Positions 11,109 through 22,806 of a DNA stretch of 60,000 bases are shown one piece after another. Both the position numbers and the translations under genes were made by a program. Below the pieces are notes generated by a model. The model saw only the letters and a list, made by a program, of their open reading frames with translations, made no database searches and had not been told where the DNA came from. The DNA comes from Cristatella mucedo (lineage: Eukaryota > Bryozoa > Phylactolaemata > Cristatellidae), in assembly GCA_009760855.2 (NCBI GenBank), contig WPIO01000086.1:1353001-1413000 (forward strand), written 5' to 3'. Every line of letters begins with the position of its first letter. Within the stretch, counting starts at the first letter, position 1.

Positions 11109-12899
11109 CCGATCAGTCACAGCTGGATCATCGTTAACCCTACATGAACAATGTCGGGTGACTGACCGCCCACACTAAATGATGCTGGATTTGAGCGACC
11201 TTGCTTCCTTACTACTCTGATGTATTGGCTTGGGACAACATTTCGGGATCCCTGTACGCGGTGCTTTAGGTGAGGGGCTACATCAAATGAATTATTATTA
11301 TTATTATTGTTATTACTCTACCATATTTATATTAATGATTTATTTATTATTGAAAGTATTGTTGACATACTCCTGCAGAAGCCCTTCCCCAAAATTGGAA
11401 AGCTTTTCTTCGCTGTCTGCCTTCGGCCTCCTCGTTCAAAGTGCCAGCTTGGCCAGAAAAAGTTTGCCATATTTTGTTAGCACCTATGACGGTTTCATCG
11501 ACGGTGCTATATAAACGTGTTGCAATTGTTATAATTATTAAGCTAAGCAGTATTAGAAAATATCATAATCATCCAGTCACACCCCAATACTGTTAATTGG
11601 AGTCCTGTTTTCACTTAATTTACTTTACTTGAAATATGTATTATCAAGCTACCGACGTTTTTACATTTTTCAAAACTGAATGAATAGAAATTCGAGCTGC
11701 ATAGTGATTGGTTTTCCTTTTTTACCAAGAGAATGCATTAGCGAGCATGTCGTTTATTTCTCCGAACTCTTTTTCATTTTCTCCAACTCTTGCTCTCGCT
11801 TCCGGCACTAAAATTGGCAGAGCGGAATCTGCAATCCTAGCGGTACTCGTCGGAAAGAAGTGCTTGTATCGCGCTTTTTCCTTTTCCTGATACAGTAAGA
11901 GCTCTGACCCTGGACTGGGTGGCCTTAATAGCAAAGGCAACTTGAGATGTCGTCAGACGATGTAGGCCCATCAAACACGTGCCGTGCCGGGCCCATCAAA
12001 CACGTGCCTGCCAGGCCCATCAAGCGACGCCAGCCGCACACGTAAATAAACTTCGATGGTAACGGGGGAGAACTCCAAACCTGCCTGTGCAGATCCTTCC
12101 AACGTCTCGGCACTGAAGCACCAAAATGTAGTAATGTCGGTAGTGGATCTTTCTTGCATATATATATGTAGAGAAACATGTCACAGCGGTGTAGTTTTTC
12201 AAGTGATTAGGTGGAACTCGCCAGCCGTTAACAACATTACTTTCGGTGGCATCATGTAGCGTGAGCGTTCCAAGTGCACTCCAGCACATTTTACCAAACG
12301 ATGACATTTTAATAAAAGTTGGAATATACTAATGATTTGAAAACTTGAAGTATTAGCTATAGCACACAGATTCATGACTGAATTGCAGTAAATTAAAGAA
12401 ACAGCCCAGAAGAAAATAATGAGATGTATGCAAAAGAAAAACAAACGCGATTAATTTAATTACCAAGTAGACGAGTCGGAAAAAATCAGAAAAATTACTC
12501 CTGTTACCTTGAAAAAATTGACCTTTATAAATAGTTATTTAAGATAATTCATGATTTCGATGCCACAAAAATTTTGTTTACGGAACATTTTAAGATTCGG
12601 CATGGAGTTTCACTTGCGTTGTATTTTGCATAAATTTGGTCAGCAGATACACAATAGGATGGCAAAATAAATGTCTACAGAATGTCAATTATTACGGCCT
12701 TGGGTGCTTTTTCACGCAAAGAAGTCCCTCTTCTTTGATTATCGGATTTCTAGTTGGGTAAATGATATTCAAAGATGAAGTTAGGAATTCTGACTGTCAT
12801 TGCCATAATTGTTTCCAAACCTTGCTTGACTGTCAAAGCAGTGACTTGTGACTTGGGTCATGATTCATTATTCGTTATGAATTATTCACGGATTAATGG
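11109..12899. other. Unassigned stretch with a small direct repeat
   Basis: No gene recognised. A further att-rich tract lies at 11290-11315. At 11964-12024 the block ggcccatcaaacacgtgcc is repeated twice, with a degenerate third copy. Confidence 0.35.
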
Positions 12900-13812
12900 C
12901 AGAAAACTGGGTGGCATCAAACTTAGAACCAACTTACTAGCTATGTGCAAACCAAGTGTGATACAGAAATTTGAAAGGCAAACGCTCAAATTCGTCACTG
13001 ACTACATATCGATTGTTTATCTTCAAGAAATCTAGATGTCATGTTCCAAAGTGGCCTCTCATTGGACGATCACATCAGCTCCACAGTTGAGTCTGTCTAC
13101 TTCCAGCTACTTAACATTGCTGAAATTCAGACTTGTTTAGACGTGGATACCGCATCTAAATTTGCCCTTGCATTGGTCCTTGCAAGTCTTGACTTCTGTA
13201 ACTCACTGCTTGTCGGTCTACCGGCCTATGCATTCAGGCGCTTACAGCTCGTGTAAAACTCTGCCGCTAGGCTTTTCTTTCATGAGCGTCGCAGTAGCCA
13301 CATCTCACCGCTTCTCGCCGACATGCAGTGGCTCCCAGTCAAGCAAGTCATTTTCCTTTCTATCGGGTCAATTCCATCTGACGAAGCATCATGCAGTCAG
13401 CTTTACGGAATTTAAATATTTACCCATACTTCATGCAAACCTCAAATCCTCTGGAGACCTTGCCTTTAGTTCGTGTGCTTCCAAAGCCTGCAACTCACTG
13501 CCGACTTTTGTCACAGAATCTGATGACTTGAACACATGTACTTTACCACCTAAACGCATATAATTATCCCACCATTCAGTGGGTTCCTGTGACTTTTTTT
13601 ACGTGCTGAAACTTGCTGACATCGTGCATTTTGCCGATAAACAAACTTGAATGTTGACCCTGTGCGTGTCATCCCTAACCACGTTATTCTTATCATTTAT
13701 TGAGCATGCTATTGCTAACCATTCGATCGCGCTTCCTTTGCATCAAATTAAAAGTGCCGAGAAACAGGTTGAGTTATCTGAGGTAGATATATCAAATACT
13801 TTTACTAGTATT
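12900..13812 (+). mobile_element. L2-A LINE, degraded copy, plus strand
   Basis: Plus strand, 5'-truncated within RT. Translation across three frames reads NLLAMCKPSVIQKFERQTLKF, FQSGLSLDDHISSTVESVYF and LDFCNSLLVGLPAYAFRRL, matching the C-terminal half of the copies at 2047 and 30715. The family 3' UTR then runs to about 13812. Many substitutions and frameshifts make it one of the older copies. Confidence 0.85.
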
Positions 13813-15404
13813 AATATTATAACCTGACGCAATGCGGCAGTTGCATTTATACGCTGGAATGCTGTATTATTATATTATATTATTATGGACTGCTCACAGG
13901 ATTAGTGATAGAATTATAGGTTAGACGCCATATATTGTGTCTCGTGGCTTCCACCAAAGACAGTTACGAGGTAAGACAGCCAATGACAACACGAAAATAT
14001 GAATCCAAGACTATAAGCAAGAGCCAACCTTCCGACCAACGAATGAACATAGTGCTTTGGAGGTATGCAATCGCAACCCCTGGCAGATCAAAGTGATCGC
14101 TGGCGATCTACTGTTGTACGTTTAATACGTTTCATGTTGTACGTTTCTTGTCGTAAATATTCTTCCACGAATACTTTCTTTCGGTATAGATATAAATAAA
14201 TGCAATTTAAATCATTTGTACAGCACTTCAAGAGAACTTCATCTCTTTTCAGGCACTTCACGTATGCTTCGGGGCTCGAGCCCATGACATCGGCCAGACC
14301 TTGGTCGGGGCGAGAACCTTGACCGCTGGATTAAATCAGATATCATGCGATTAATGAATATCTTATAATTCTTCACTTCAGGATCTACCGGAAAGCTCTT
14401 AAACCGTCGCAATGTCACTACTGTGCAGTCAAGCTTAGTCCGAGGTTTTTCGAGAACTAGAGTCTTGCAAGCCGCACGATGTTAATTACAACGGATGCCT
14501 TTTAACGCAGTGCGACTAGCACGATGAAAATTTCAGGTAAGATCTCCATGTATCGAGATGCATTAGCTTTCGCAAAGCAGAACCAGTATACCTTCAGCAG
14601 CGGGTTTATGATAAGAGAAATGGGACACCGAGGTGCGCTCTACCTTGCAATGCACCAAACGAAGGTGGTTATTATAAACTTTAGCAATGCGCCAGACTCC
14701 TCTGAAACTGTGTCACTAGCTATTGTCTCTGGCCAATTTAAATGCAGTAAAATTATACAGAACATAGCATGACCCTAAAGCCATGTAACTTAGGTCTTCA
14801 ACATTTCAAGCAAATCAATAATGTGTGGTAAGCGACAAGCAGTGCTGCAATTGCATAATATCGTAATGACATGCCCCTGCCTAAGCTGATTCGGTAAAGA
14901 TGCTGTTGTTTCTGCCGAAACAGCATTTGCTACTGCTACGTATGGAACTCCAAAACTATGCCATGACTTTATATATGCAGGGATGTTGTCAATCCAGGTC
15001 GTTCAGGCTCATCTGATAGCTGAGTGAGAGTTCGAGAATACAATACAACGACATTAGGAGCCAGTTCGACATCGCCAAGCGGCAATTATTCAACTATCTA
15101 CCTAACTACTAACTATGATGATACGAGCCGTGCATGGATACAAACAACTGCTTCCATCAAGTTCTGCGTGATTGCCTTTTCAGTTACTACGATATGCTCA
15201 TAATTTTAGAAAAACGATGGAGTGAAATGGCAAGCCATTTCCTGCAGCTGTAGCTCTAGCTTTGCGGGGCCGCTGGTTGTTGCTGTTTCATAATAAATTA
15301 TAACCGCCTAAAAGTTCGCTTACTTTATCATCATATGGCATCACTTTAGCTCTGCTGCATGGTTCGGATCAGGGAGGTTAAAGATGGCTTCAGTTCCGCC
15401 GTAA
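13813..15404. other. Unassigned stretch
   Basis: No gene recognised; an 82-codon frame at 14524-14772 has no recognisable family. At 14265-14330 the minus strand carries ggttctcgccccgacc and gggctcgagcccc, which look like a weak tRNA-type B box. Confidence 0.35.
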
Positions 15405-15514
15405 CCGGTCGTGCAGCCCAATGGCAAAGTTCGCCTTTGCGTCGACTTAAAGCACTTACACAAAGCAGTGTTTCGTGAATGGCACGTGCTACCTACGCTT
15501 TATGAGATTTTGCC
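15405..15514 (+). pseudogene. Ty3/gypsy-like reverse transcriptase scrap
   Basis: A 36-codon open stretch reads PVVQPNGKVRLCVDLKHLHK then AVFREWHVLPTLYEIL. This matches the start of the RT domain in Ty3/gypsy-type LTR retrotransposons (P.GK.R.CVDL..LN..V.RE.HPLPT..EIL). The match is cut off where the (ATT)n-type tail of an L2-A insertion begins at 15515, so the L2-A copy probably landed in this RT. No other parts of the LTR element are visible around it. Confidence 0.7.
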
Positions 15515-16328
15515 TAATAATAATAATAATAACAACAATGCACTTGATGCAGCGCCCTCAGAGAATGTGGTTTTATTTAACTGACGACTCTGCCCCTGAT
15601 CGCTGTACGAGTAGGCTGTGACACTCGATGTGGTAAGCAGCCGGGATGTGCTATTAATGAATGTTATGACCACGGAGTCAGGGCACTCCGGTGGGTGAGA
15701 GGGGCAAGGAGAGTCGTGCTTCGCCCTGCTCCGTGTGTAGGTGAAATAAACCTGTGGTGTTGCTCGTCGGCTAGCGTTCTGTGCCGTTTTCGACGATAAC
15801 TCAGACTACAGAGAACTCATTCTCTCTCTAGGCGGTTTGCTCACGCTTGCTGCAAAGGGAAACGCGATTGAATGCTGAGTACTATCATGCTTGATTAACA
15901 ACATGAATAACATGGTTAAAGGTGACATGCACAGCGTCAGCATGCAAATGTAGTGAGTGGCAGCATGCACAGTGTCAGCACGCATAAGAACATGAAGGAC
16001 GAATCACAGGGACCCACTAAATGCTGTCCTAAATAGGTGTGTTTTTAAGTTCCTTTTAAATGTTGTCAAGTCAGGGGATATTCTGACGCAAGTCGGGAGT
16101 GAGTTCCAGGCTTTGTGAGCAAACGAACTAGATGCATGGTCTCCAAAGGATTTGAGGTTTGTACGAGGTATCGGTAAACTGTTAGATTCCGAAAAGTGGG
16201 TGGTACGATGCTTGGCTTGGTGAGGGAGTAGATCTGAGAGATAGGCTGAAGACAAAGAAAGAAGTGACCTAAAAGTGAGCGACGATAGCTTGAAGTCGAT
16301 CGGTTGCTTGACTGGTAGCCAGTGCAGG
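15515..16328 (-). mobile_element. L2-A LINE 3' part, split by a solo LTR
   Basis: Minus-strand L2-A: tail and hairpin base at 15515-15565, a 245-bp solo LTR, then the rest of the 3' UTR and the ORF2 C-terminus (reads WLPVKQPIDFKLSSLTFRSL to FRTAFSGSL, 16004-16328). It is truncated at 16328. The frame is intact over the last roughly 110 codons. Confidence 0.9.
15566..15810 (+). mobile_element. Solo LTR with 5-bp target duplication
   Basis: A 245-bp segment beginning TGTGG and ending TACA interrupts the L2-A 3' UTR and is flanked on both sides by GAGAA (15561-15565 and 15811-15815). TG...CA ends and a 5-bp duplication are the signature of an LTR-retrotransposon LTR left after LTR-LTR recombination. 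An AATAAA lies about 65 bp before the end. A second copy in reverse orientation is at 28775-29009, which confirms a dispersed family. Orientation is assigned from the AATAAA. Confidence 0.85.
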
Positions 16329-17864
16329 ACTAAGCTTGTTGGTGCTACGCTGTTCTTTCTCCAAGTTAGATGACTCCTGCAGATTTTGCGCCATTCCATT
16401 TTCCGCGAAAGCTCTCGCTTGACAACGTTTATAAAATCATTTGAACGTTTTTTCTTTAGCTGGCTTTCCTTTGGCATGACTATTGTACCGGAGATGCAGT
16501 GGACTATGAGAAAACCTTTTGTCAATTCGTTTTATATACTGCGTATATTCAATCTAGTTTAATAACGTGCAGCAAATTAAAAGTGGATTAAAGTAGCTTA
16601 AGGTAGATTGCGGGCTTTTCCATAATCAGGAAGCGTACGAAATCTCGCCCCATTGATTATAATAGTAAAGCTGTACCTGTAACCAACCTTAAATGCTATG
16701 AAAATTGTGCCTTCAGTCTATTCTATCTTGCAATCCTTGGAACTCTCAGTGGAGTAATGTGACACCAGCCCCTTCTACATGCAAGATAAATAAACGAGCT
16801 TGTAACTCCCCTTTACTCATTAAGTTTGCTTTGTATGTACCCAGGCTAGGTTTGGTTGGCTGGGACGGGACGGCTGTGATGTGGTAAGGGTTTCCGGCTA
16901 GGCCGGGGTCTGACCTATGGCTTGGCCAGATGTGCGGTTACGAGAGGTCACCGGGGCTCTTGGGTGAGGGAAGTTGGCCAAGTAGGTCATGGTGTTGGAG
17001 GCTCCCGGTATCGCCAAGTTATGCACCTAGATGGTTGCAGGCGTGCTCCGGCGATGCGTCCACGCACGCAAGACAACGAGTACCCAAGGCCTGAGTGGAG
17101 CTGGATAGCACGCTCGTTGTTACGGCTTGTATATTTCCCATTTCCATGTAGCGCGTCCGTAACCTCCCCCAGTGTGTTGGCGTCTTTCGGTGGAAGCTCT
17201 CGACTGTGGTGGACGTCGACTCCGACTAGCCAAGCAGTTAGTCAGCTAGCCGGATCTTTTACGGCGTACGCTCGTACTGGTGGAACGGAGTCGGCACTGC
17301 GGCGGGACTGTGGAAGCCGACTGACCGACCAACACGTTTGTTCGCGCTTGCTGCGTCGTCTTGCGCCCTCATTGTGTACTTAGTATAGGACCCTCCCGGT
17401 AGACTTGTTTAGTTCCCCTATTTTTGTTGTCGCATCCGATATTATAAAGAGGTCTAACCTGACAACCGCTCGTCTTACCCTAGCTTAGCGGCATGGCAAG
17501 CTTCGGCATGGCCTGAGTACGGCGAGGCTTGGCGGGAAATGGCCTCTGACCCCTGGAATTCGGCTACATGTTCTTATGCAATGTCATTCACATGCTCGTG
17601 CATATTGTAATTGCACTCGCCTACACGCACGCTGGTTTACCGCAATCAGTAACAAAGCAATGTTTGCTAAACGTAGGCTTGGAATAGCTGCCGAAAGTTC
17701 GACACTTTTACGTTAATCACATTACATATAAGGGCATCCACTCAATCTGTTTGGTCTTATTCCTTATTCCATTTCCCAATTGGATTGAAAAATAGTGTGA
17801 ATGACAGAAAATAAAGATTGATCCGTTACTATCTAATATTGATTACTTCTAACCTACATGCATG
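16329..17864. other. Unassigned stretch with a GC-rich block
   Basis: About 16830-17570 is clearly GC-richer than its flanks and carries a 153-codon frame (16922-17383) of low-complexity, antisense-like composition with no domain. A tataaag lies at about 17445. The block could be an unrecognised LTR or non-autonomous element, but I find no clean TG...CA ends with a duplication. Confidence 0.3.
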
Positions 17865-17865
17865 C

Positions 17866-18050
17866 TTGGTGAGCTGTGATGGCACAATTGGTAAGGCGGT
17901 TGCTCTCACGACGTCGGTCCCGAGGTTTATGGGTTCGATTCCTGCGGTGGGCGATCCTTTATCGCCACTGCAAGCGGTGGTGATAGCCGTAAAGGCTCTT
18001 CTGTCTCTATACAAAAAGAGGCTGCTTAATCAGCTAGGATTATAACATGC
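17866..18050 (+). mobile_element. tRNA-derived SINE
   Basis: The head looks like a tRNA: a pol III A box (tggcacaattggt, about 17880) and a B box (gggttcgattcc, about 17931). The shared body (cgccactgcaagcggtggtgatagc) and a tail block (gaggctgcttaatcagctagg) follow. The same head-body-tail order occurs on the minus strand at 24886-25230, 25828-26036 and 29815-29975, so this is a SINE family and not a tRNA gene. Pol III transcription would start at the head. Confidence 0.8.
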
Positions 18051-18199
18051 CGCTATTGAATGCGGAAAACGAGCATGCGCTTTTGTTGAGATGCTTTTCG
18101 CAAAGGAAATATCTTACTCAGGAGAGCTGGAGGTACCGTACCAAGCTTGATTGGGTAGTACCTTAGAAGTGCTTGAAAATACCTTGAAGTAGGTGCCCT

Positions 18200-18600
18200 G
18201 CGTCATGGGGAGCCACTTATAATCGGAGAAAAGCAGTGTAATGTTATTACTGCAACCGACGCTCACGACTGTGAAGCCTTGCTGCAGCGATTTTCACCGG
18301 GTGTAAGCGCCTGATTGCAAATTCCAGAAGACATGCAAGCAATAAGCTGCAGTAGTCTAGACGATATATCGCAAATGCACTGACCTACTTGTGCACAGTA
18401 GTGTTATCTAAGGACGCTCCGATTATTGCAACGCTTTGTCACTGAAAGAAGGTAGACTTCACTTCGGAGCTGACATGGTCATCTAGTGAAACTTTGCTTT
18501 ATGACAGGACACGTACGTTTTATGAGGATAATACAGATGACATACTGGAAAAGCTATGTCCGAGTCGCACTTCGCTTACATATACATTTTTACTAGGCAG
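18200..18600 (-). mobile_element. Old, diverged L2-A-like LINE fragment
   Basis: Minus strand. The order of recognisable words matches the C-terminal RT region of L2-A (gcgcctgattgcaaat, gtgttatctaagg, gagctgacatggtcatctag), but identity is much lower than in other copies and no frame survives. Confidence 0.6.
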
Positions 18601-19379
18601 ATACATTCATATATGCTGACTCTGTGGAATGATAATTTCTTAACCAGTACTATATTAGACTGCACTGAAAACGCCTGAGCGAGTTTAACAACTAAGTTGA
18701 TATATTTCTAGCGAAATATCATATAGGACTTCTGAAATGTCAGGAAAGCGCGCAGCGTAGAACACGCCTTAATTATTACTTTAATGATTGGAGTAAGTGC
18801 ACGCTAAGCAATAAAATAGCAGAGCAGTGCATGATAGCCTGGTTTGACCAGCAGGTGCAGGACGGGGTCCCCACTGAAAGTAATCTTTCGTCGATCCTGC
18901 AGCATCACTGCAGCAACGATTGCCCTTAAATCCAGGCTTATTTGGCTCCGAGTTCGCTCAGGTGTAGGCTAATAATTCACCACATTGAGACGTGCTGACT
19001 TAACATTTGCATTTCTATAGCGACAGGAGAGCCTTAACAGCTATCACTGCTTGCAGTGGTTAATAGAGGATCGCCTGCTACTAGACTCTGAATCGGCATG
19101 ATCCAGCGGATCCAGGAAGAAGGCGAAATCGGCTAGCTGTCGGAAAGAACCTGATTCCTCTGTTTAGCGTCCTAGCTGCTGATCAATTATTATTCATTAA
19201 TTATAATGGCGAAGGTCTAAACAGTCTTACCCTACCGATTGTCTTAGCCAGTTGACCAGCTACTTCGAGACTTCTCTGCTATTGTCAGAAGCATAACTCT
19301 TCTCGCAGTCGGCGAGACCTAGGGCTATTGACATCGTCTTGTTGCTCAGATTCTGTTCCAGTGCAAACTCAAACATTTA
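18601..19379. other. Unassigned stretch with a SINE scrap
   Basis: About 19020-19085 carries the SINE body on the minus strand (gccttaacagctatcactgc ttgcag...), without a recognisable head. Nothing else identified. Confidence 0.4.
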
Positions 19380-20335
19380 ATGACAACCTGCTCCGTGCTC
19401 CACGAAGCAGACTTCTTGGAGTGTGAGTTCTTGAAACTGTTTTCCGAGTCGGAACAGCAGCCACGGGAGGCCGCAGTGCTTCTCTACGAGAAGTATCCGG
19501 ACGATTATTACCTGTGTGATACCACGATGGTGGTCACCACAACAGGAATCTACCAGCTCACTCTGGACGTAATGGTAAGAGCTGCCTTGGCCCCATTTGG
19601 GCGTGTGATGAGTACCAGCGTGAGCCTGCTCCCTGGTGCCAAGGTGATGGCCAGCAGCCGCCAGGATGCTGGTCATCACCTTCAATAACCAAGCTACCGG
19701 CTGCCCTGGCCATAGTAATAATAACAATAATAATTCACTTGATGAAGCGCCCTCAGAGAACTTTCTCTCTAGGCGCTTTACATTTGCTGTAAAGTGAAAT
19801 GCAATTGAATGGTAAGTAAAATTCATGCTTGAAAAACAAACGAAATGAATAAAATCATGGTGTGGCAAGGTCAGTGGTGGTTCGCTTTCTGGGCATACCG
19901 ATTGCCGGCCGTGAGTTTGGCAAGCCAAGGCGTCCGGCTTCTGCGGGAGATGGTTGCCTGTGCTGTGGCTGCCCGAAACCGGCCACTTCCTGGCGCAGTG
20001 CCTGATGATCAAAAGTGGTAGGTGCCTCGAGCCAGGCTGCCTGGCGAACGGGCTAGAGTCGGCCACACGGCAAGGACTGAGGCAAGCTCGGAAAGCTACG
20101 AGATTGGTTGGAAGGGGTGCAGTGGGCTCATAACAATGAGGACGTCGTCTTAACAGCAGCCGAGGCTTCATGCGAGGCATTGGCGGTCTCCAATGCTGTT
20201 GAATCAGGTGAGCACGGCGAACCAGCTGGTCCAGCGTCCTTCCCCGATCTGCTCCTGTCGCCGAGCAACGAGCTGTACCCTAATTCTTTTTCAGCTGGTT
20301 TTGTCCGGTTATTTGACGTTCCATTGGTAATTTAA
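19380..20335 (+). pseudogene. Divergent ORF1 of a Utopia-like LINE, interrupted
   Basis: A 102-codon ATG frame (19380-19688) reads EAAVLLYEKYPDDYYLCDTT...VVTTTGIYQLTLDVMVRAAL APFGRV, collinear with the ORF1 of copies B and C (EAAAVMVKSFPGARHQVDRS...VTLIGIHPRVKVEVVAAALSAYGKV). An L2-A 3' end (19715-19852) then interrupts it. Beyond, at about 19944-19996, a CCHC knuckle can be read across a one-base frameshift (CCGCPK / GHFLAQC). A tail frame (20108-20335) with EDVVLTAAEASCEAL matches the acidic/alanine stretch after the knuckles in copy B. It is much more diverged from B and C than they are from each other. No U2 sequence is visible nearby. The long minus-strand frame over the same bases is antisense. 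Confidence 0.6.
19715..19852 (-). mobile_element. L2-A LINE 3' end inside the divergent ORF1
   Basis: Minus strand: (att)n-type tail, hairpin and first part of the 3' UTR, truncated at 19852 after aaatgaataa. It separates the two halves of the older ORF1 relic and so is the later insertion. Confidence 0.85.
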
Positions 20336-21320
20336 AATTGTCACTTGATTCGGGGGAAGAAGCTAGTACTCAAGTAGTGCCCGCTTACGGCCTCGGACAC
20401 GGCCATCTCGAGGGCTCGTCTGGGGGTCAATCTGGCACGTATGACACCTCTTCGAATTTGCAGGGGTTATTTGTCTGCAGCCAGACAGCTGGCTGAGTGT
20501 TGCTGGCAGCCCACTGCTTTAGTAGCTGTATGACCAACGAGTGGACCATTGCTCTAAGAAAAGCGACTGCCACCAGGCCCATGTTTGACATAACGGCCAG
20601 CTTATAAAAACCAATCTGAATAAATTATTAATAATGATATTAAAAGCTCGGCAGAGAAAAAATTAATATGTTGTCCAACGAGCACGCAAATGTACACTTT
20701 TTTGCCAACTTCAGGAATGCGAGCCTTTTTTATAGGGAAAGAGAGAATTTGCTTTTAGTCTCACATAGAAAACCTCTGCTGCTTACTTTGCTAACGCACA
20801 AGAAAATCTGGATCCCATCGTATGTGTAGTTGCAGTGATGTTAAACACACCATACGGAGCAAATGCCATGCAAATAGGGAGAACCGAATCCACCTCTGAT
20901 CCACTTTGAGCAACCACTAGTCCACTACAAATCGGCCGAACAAGCTCCAACTAGTACCAAAATAACGCTTATGCATTTAGTTGAAAATAGAAATACTCTT
21001 ATATCTTAACCGAAACAGAGAAACTGCTCTGATCTGGTTGCCCTTGCGAAACTTCTCCAACGTTGTCTAATATTGGAATCGAAGAGTAAAATCCAGCATC
21101 ACTTTTCTGAGCTGAACAATCAACAATGGGTTGCAATCGGCCACCAGCACGCCTAGTCCTTGTCCGCTATGCCATCTGCTCGTGATTTTTTGGGCTTACA
21201 ACCATTCTCGTTGCGTGACAGAGACTCTGGCAGTGGAATTTAGCAACACATAACCTGTGCTTCAGGGCTATGCATTGAGGAGCCAGTCCTCCCTCGGAGA
21301 AGTTACTCAAGGTCAACCTG
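20336..21320. other. Unassigned stretch
   Basis: About 20340-20600 is GC-richer and may continue the LINE relic upstream, but I cannot align it by eye. The rest is AT-rich with nothing recognised. Confidence 0.35.
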
Positions 21321-21321
21321 A

Positions 21322-21510
21322 TCACTGCAATGCCTCTGTGCTACCAGAGTCCAGACGTTTAATTATAATATTGCAAACAATACCCTTTGAGATATTCAGC
21401 AGCCTCACGATTTGAAGGTTGTAATGGCCATCTCTGTGCAGCAACATCAAAACCGCTCTTGTACCCTCAGAAGGTGTGCAACTGGGGGCGTGCTCTAGTT
21501 GCTGACAGAG
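21322..21510 (-). pseudogene. Tc1/mariner-like transposase N-terminal HTH scrap
   Basis: Minus-strand frame reads TRAVLMLLHRDGHYNLQIVR then LLNISKGIVCNIIIKR and DSGSTEAL, ending at a stop where the family usually continues with an RSGRP-like GRPR box. This is the pattern of the first helix-turn-helix of Tc1/mariner transposases (hydrophobic helix, RDG.s...I...L.iSk.tV...i.R....GS). About 60 codons remain. The catalytic DDE region and terminal inverted repeats are not visible. Confidence 0.55.
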
Positions 21511-21654
21511 CGTCTCGAAGATAGGGGCTGGCCACAAAAGGTCAAGGAGACGTCCAGGAATCTTAGCTTTTGGCCGAGTTATGGTATTAGAGAGCTCACG
21601 GCCGATGGTATCAATTGCTTTGTTATTCCCACTACGGCCACTTCATAACCTAGA

Positions 21655-22620
21655 GTTAGTTAAAATCACATGTGAATCACGAGTCCTCAATACCATTGAC
21701 ATGGATGATGTTCGTGTAAGAATCTTTGCTTCGCCTCTGCTGCTCAATTACCCCTCCGACCTGTCGTCGTAACTAGATTATTAAAACACCACAACAGCTG
21801 ACATGCTCGACGAGCACTGTAAGCCCTCCTCCAGATGGATTAGGGTTTACTTCGGACATTGCACTAGCTAAGCCTACAAAATTCAAGCTTTAATAAGCAA
21901 AAGATCAGGGCTAACTGTCCATAGACAGGCATACGAGGATTACTTTAGATCGTACAAATCGATCCAAGCAAAGGCCACGTCAGCTTCTATAAAAACATTG
22001 CTGAATTACAGATGTACAATCTGAACATTCTGACCTCTGTGAAAAACCATCTTCTTAAACGCTTCGAGGTTAGCTCCTTACCTAGTGATCCTTTTATGAT
22101 GATCCAGCTGATCGCTTTTCTAACTTGTTAGTCAACACAACAAAATATCAATGCCAACACAATATAGGAAAGTCCATCCCTCGTGTGGCAGCATCCGCTG
22201 GAATGACGTCCATAACTGTTTACCTATACCTCATACAAGCCTCAAATAATTTAATTTGGAGACCGTGTCTTTAGTACGCATGCTCCCAAATCCTGGAACT
22301 CACAACCGACTTCCGTCACGGCATCTCCTGACTTGCCCACATTTATTTTCCCACAGAAGCGAATCTTTATCACAGCATTCAATGGGTCCCTGTGATTCGT
22401 CTTTGATGTTCTTATAGGTGCCGACACTGTGCATGCTGATACTTAACAAACTTGAATGCTGACCCTGTGCATGTCACCCCTAACCATGTTATTCATGATG
22501 TTTATCAAGTATGATATTACTCATCATTCAATCGTGTTTCCCTTTGCAGCAAATGTAAATTACCCAGAGAAACATTGAGTTCGATGAGGGCACTTTATCA
22601 AGTGCATTATTACTATTATT
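21655..22620 (+). mobile_element. L2-A LINE with large internal deletions
   Basis: Plus strand. It starts near the end of the endonuclease domain (KITCESRVLNTIDMDDVRVR, compare KITCESRNLKTLDIDAVRAR at 32.9-33.0 kb). It runs through the endonuclease-RT linker to about 22050, then jumps past almost the whole RT to the ORF2 C-terminus (about 22215) and the full 3' UTR. Its tail abuts the tail of a LINE-B copy at 22621, tail to tail. Confidence 0.85.
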
Positions 22621-22806
22621 AATGTAATGTATTTCTGTCTGTAACTCAACAAATCCATAGAGACTATGTGGGCGTTACGCAAGAGAGTTTTATATAGCGC
22701 ACTCACAGCCTAAGCGGCTTTCGGTACGCATTTGGTAGCCAAACGACTTCGTTTCACGAAACAAAAAGAAAGCAGGAAGCATAGTAGAGTCAGGAGAGCA
22801 GATGAG
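22621..22806 (-). mobile_element. LINE-B 3' end
   Basis: Minus strand; begins with the short aatgtaatgta tail and the common 3' UTR block (tctgtctgtaactcaac...). About 185 bp, ending where an L2-A fragment begins. Confidence 0.75.

Noticed and set aside
16922-17383. 153-codon frame as a gene
   Set aside because: Composition looks random for GC-rich DNA, with no domain, splice sites or homologous block in the window.
16836-17570. GC-rich block as a third LTR
   Set aside because: TG and CA ends can be picked, but no flanking duplication or second copy is visible.
17870-17955. Possible functional tRNA gene (A and B boxes)
   Set aside because: No acceptor stem or terminator, and the same head is followed by a shared body and tail at several other places, so it is a SINE.
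19377-20180. 267-codon minus-strand frame
   Set aside because: It overlaps the plus-strand ORF1 relic and runs straight through an L2-A insertion and its tail, so it is an antisense coincidence.
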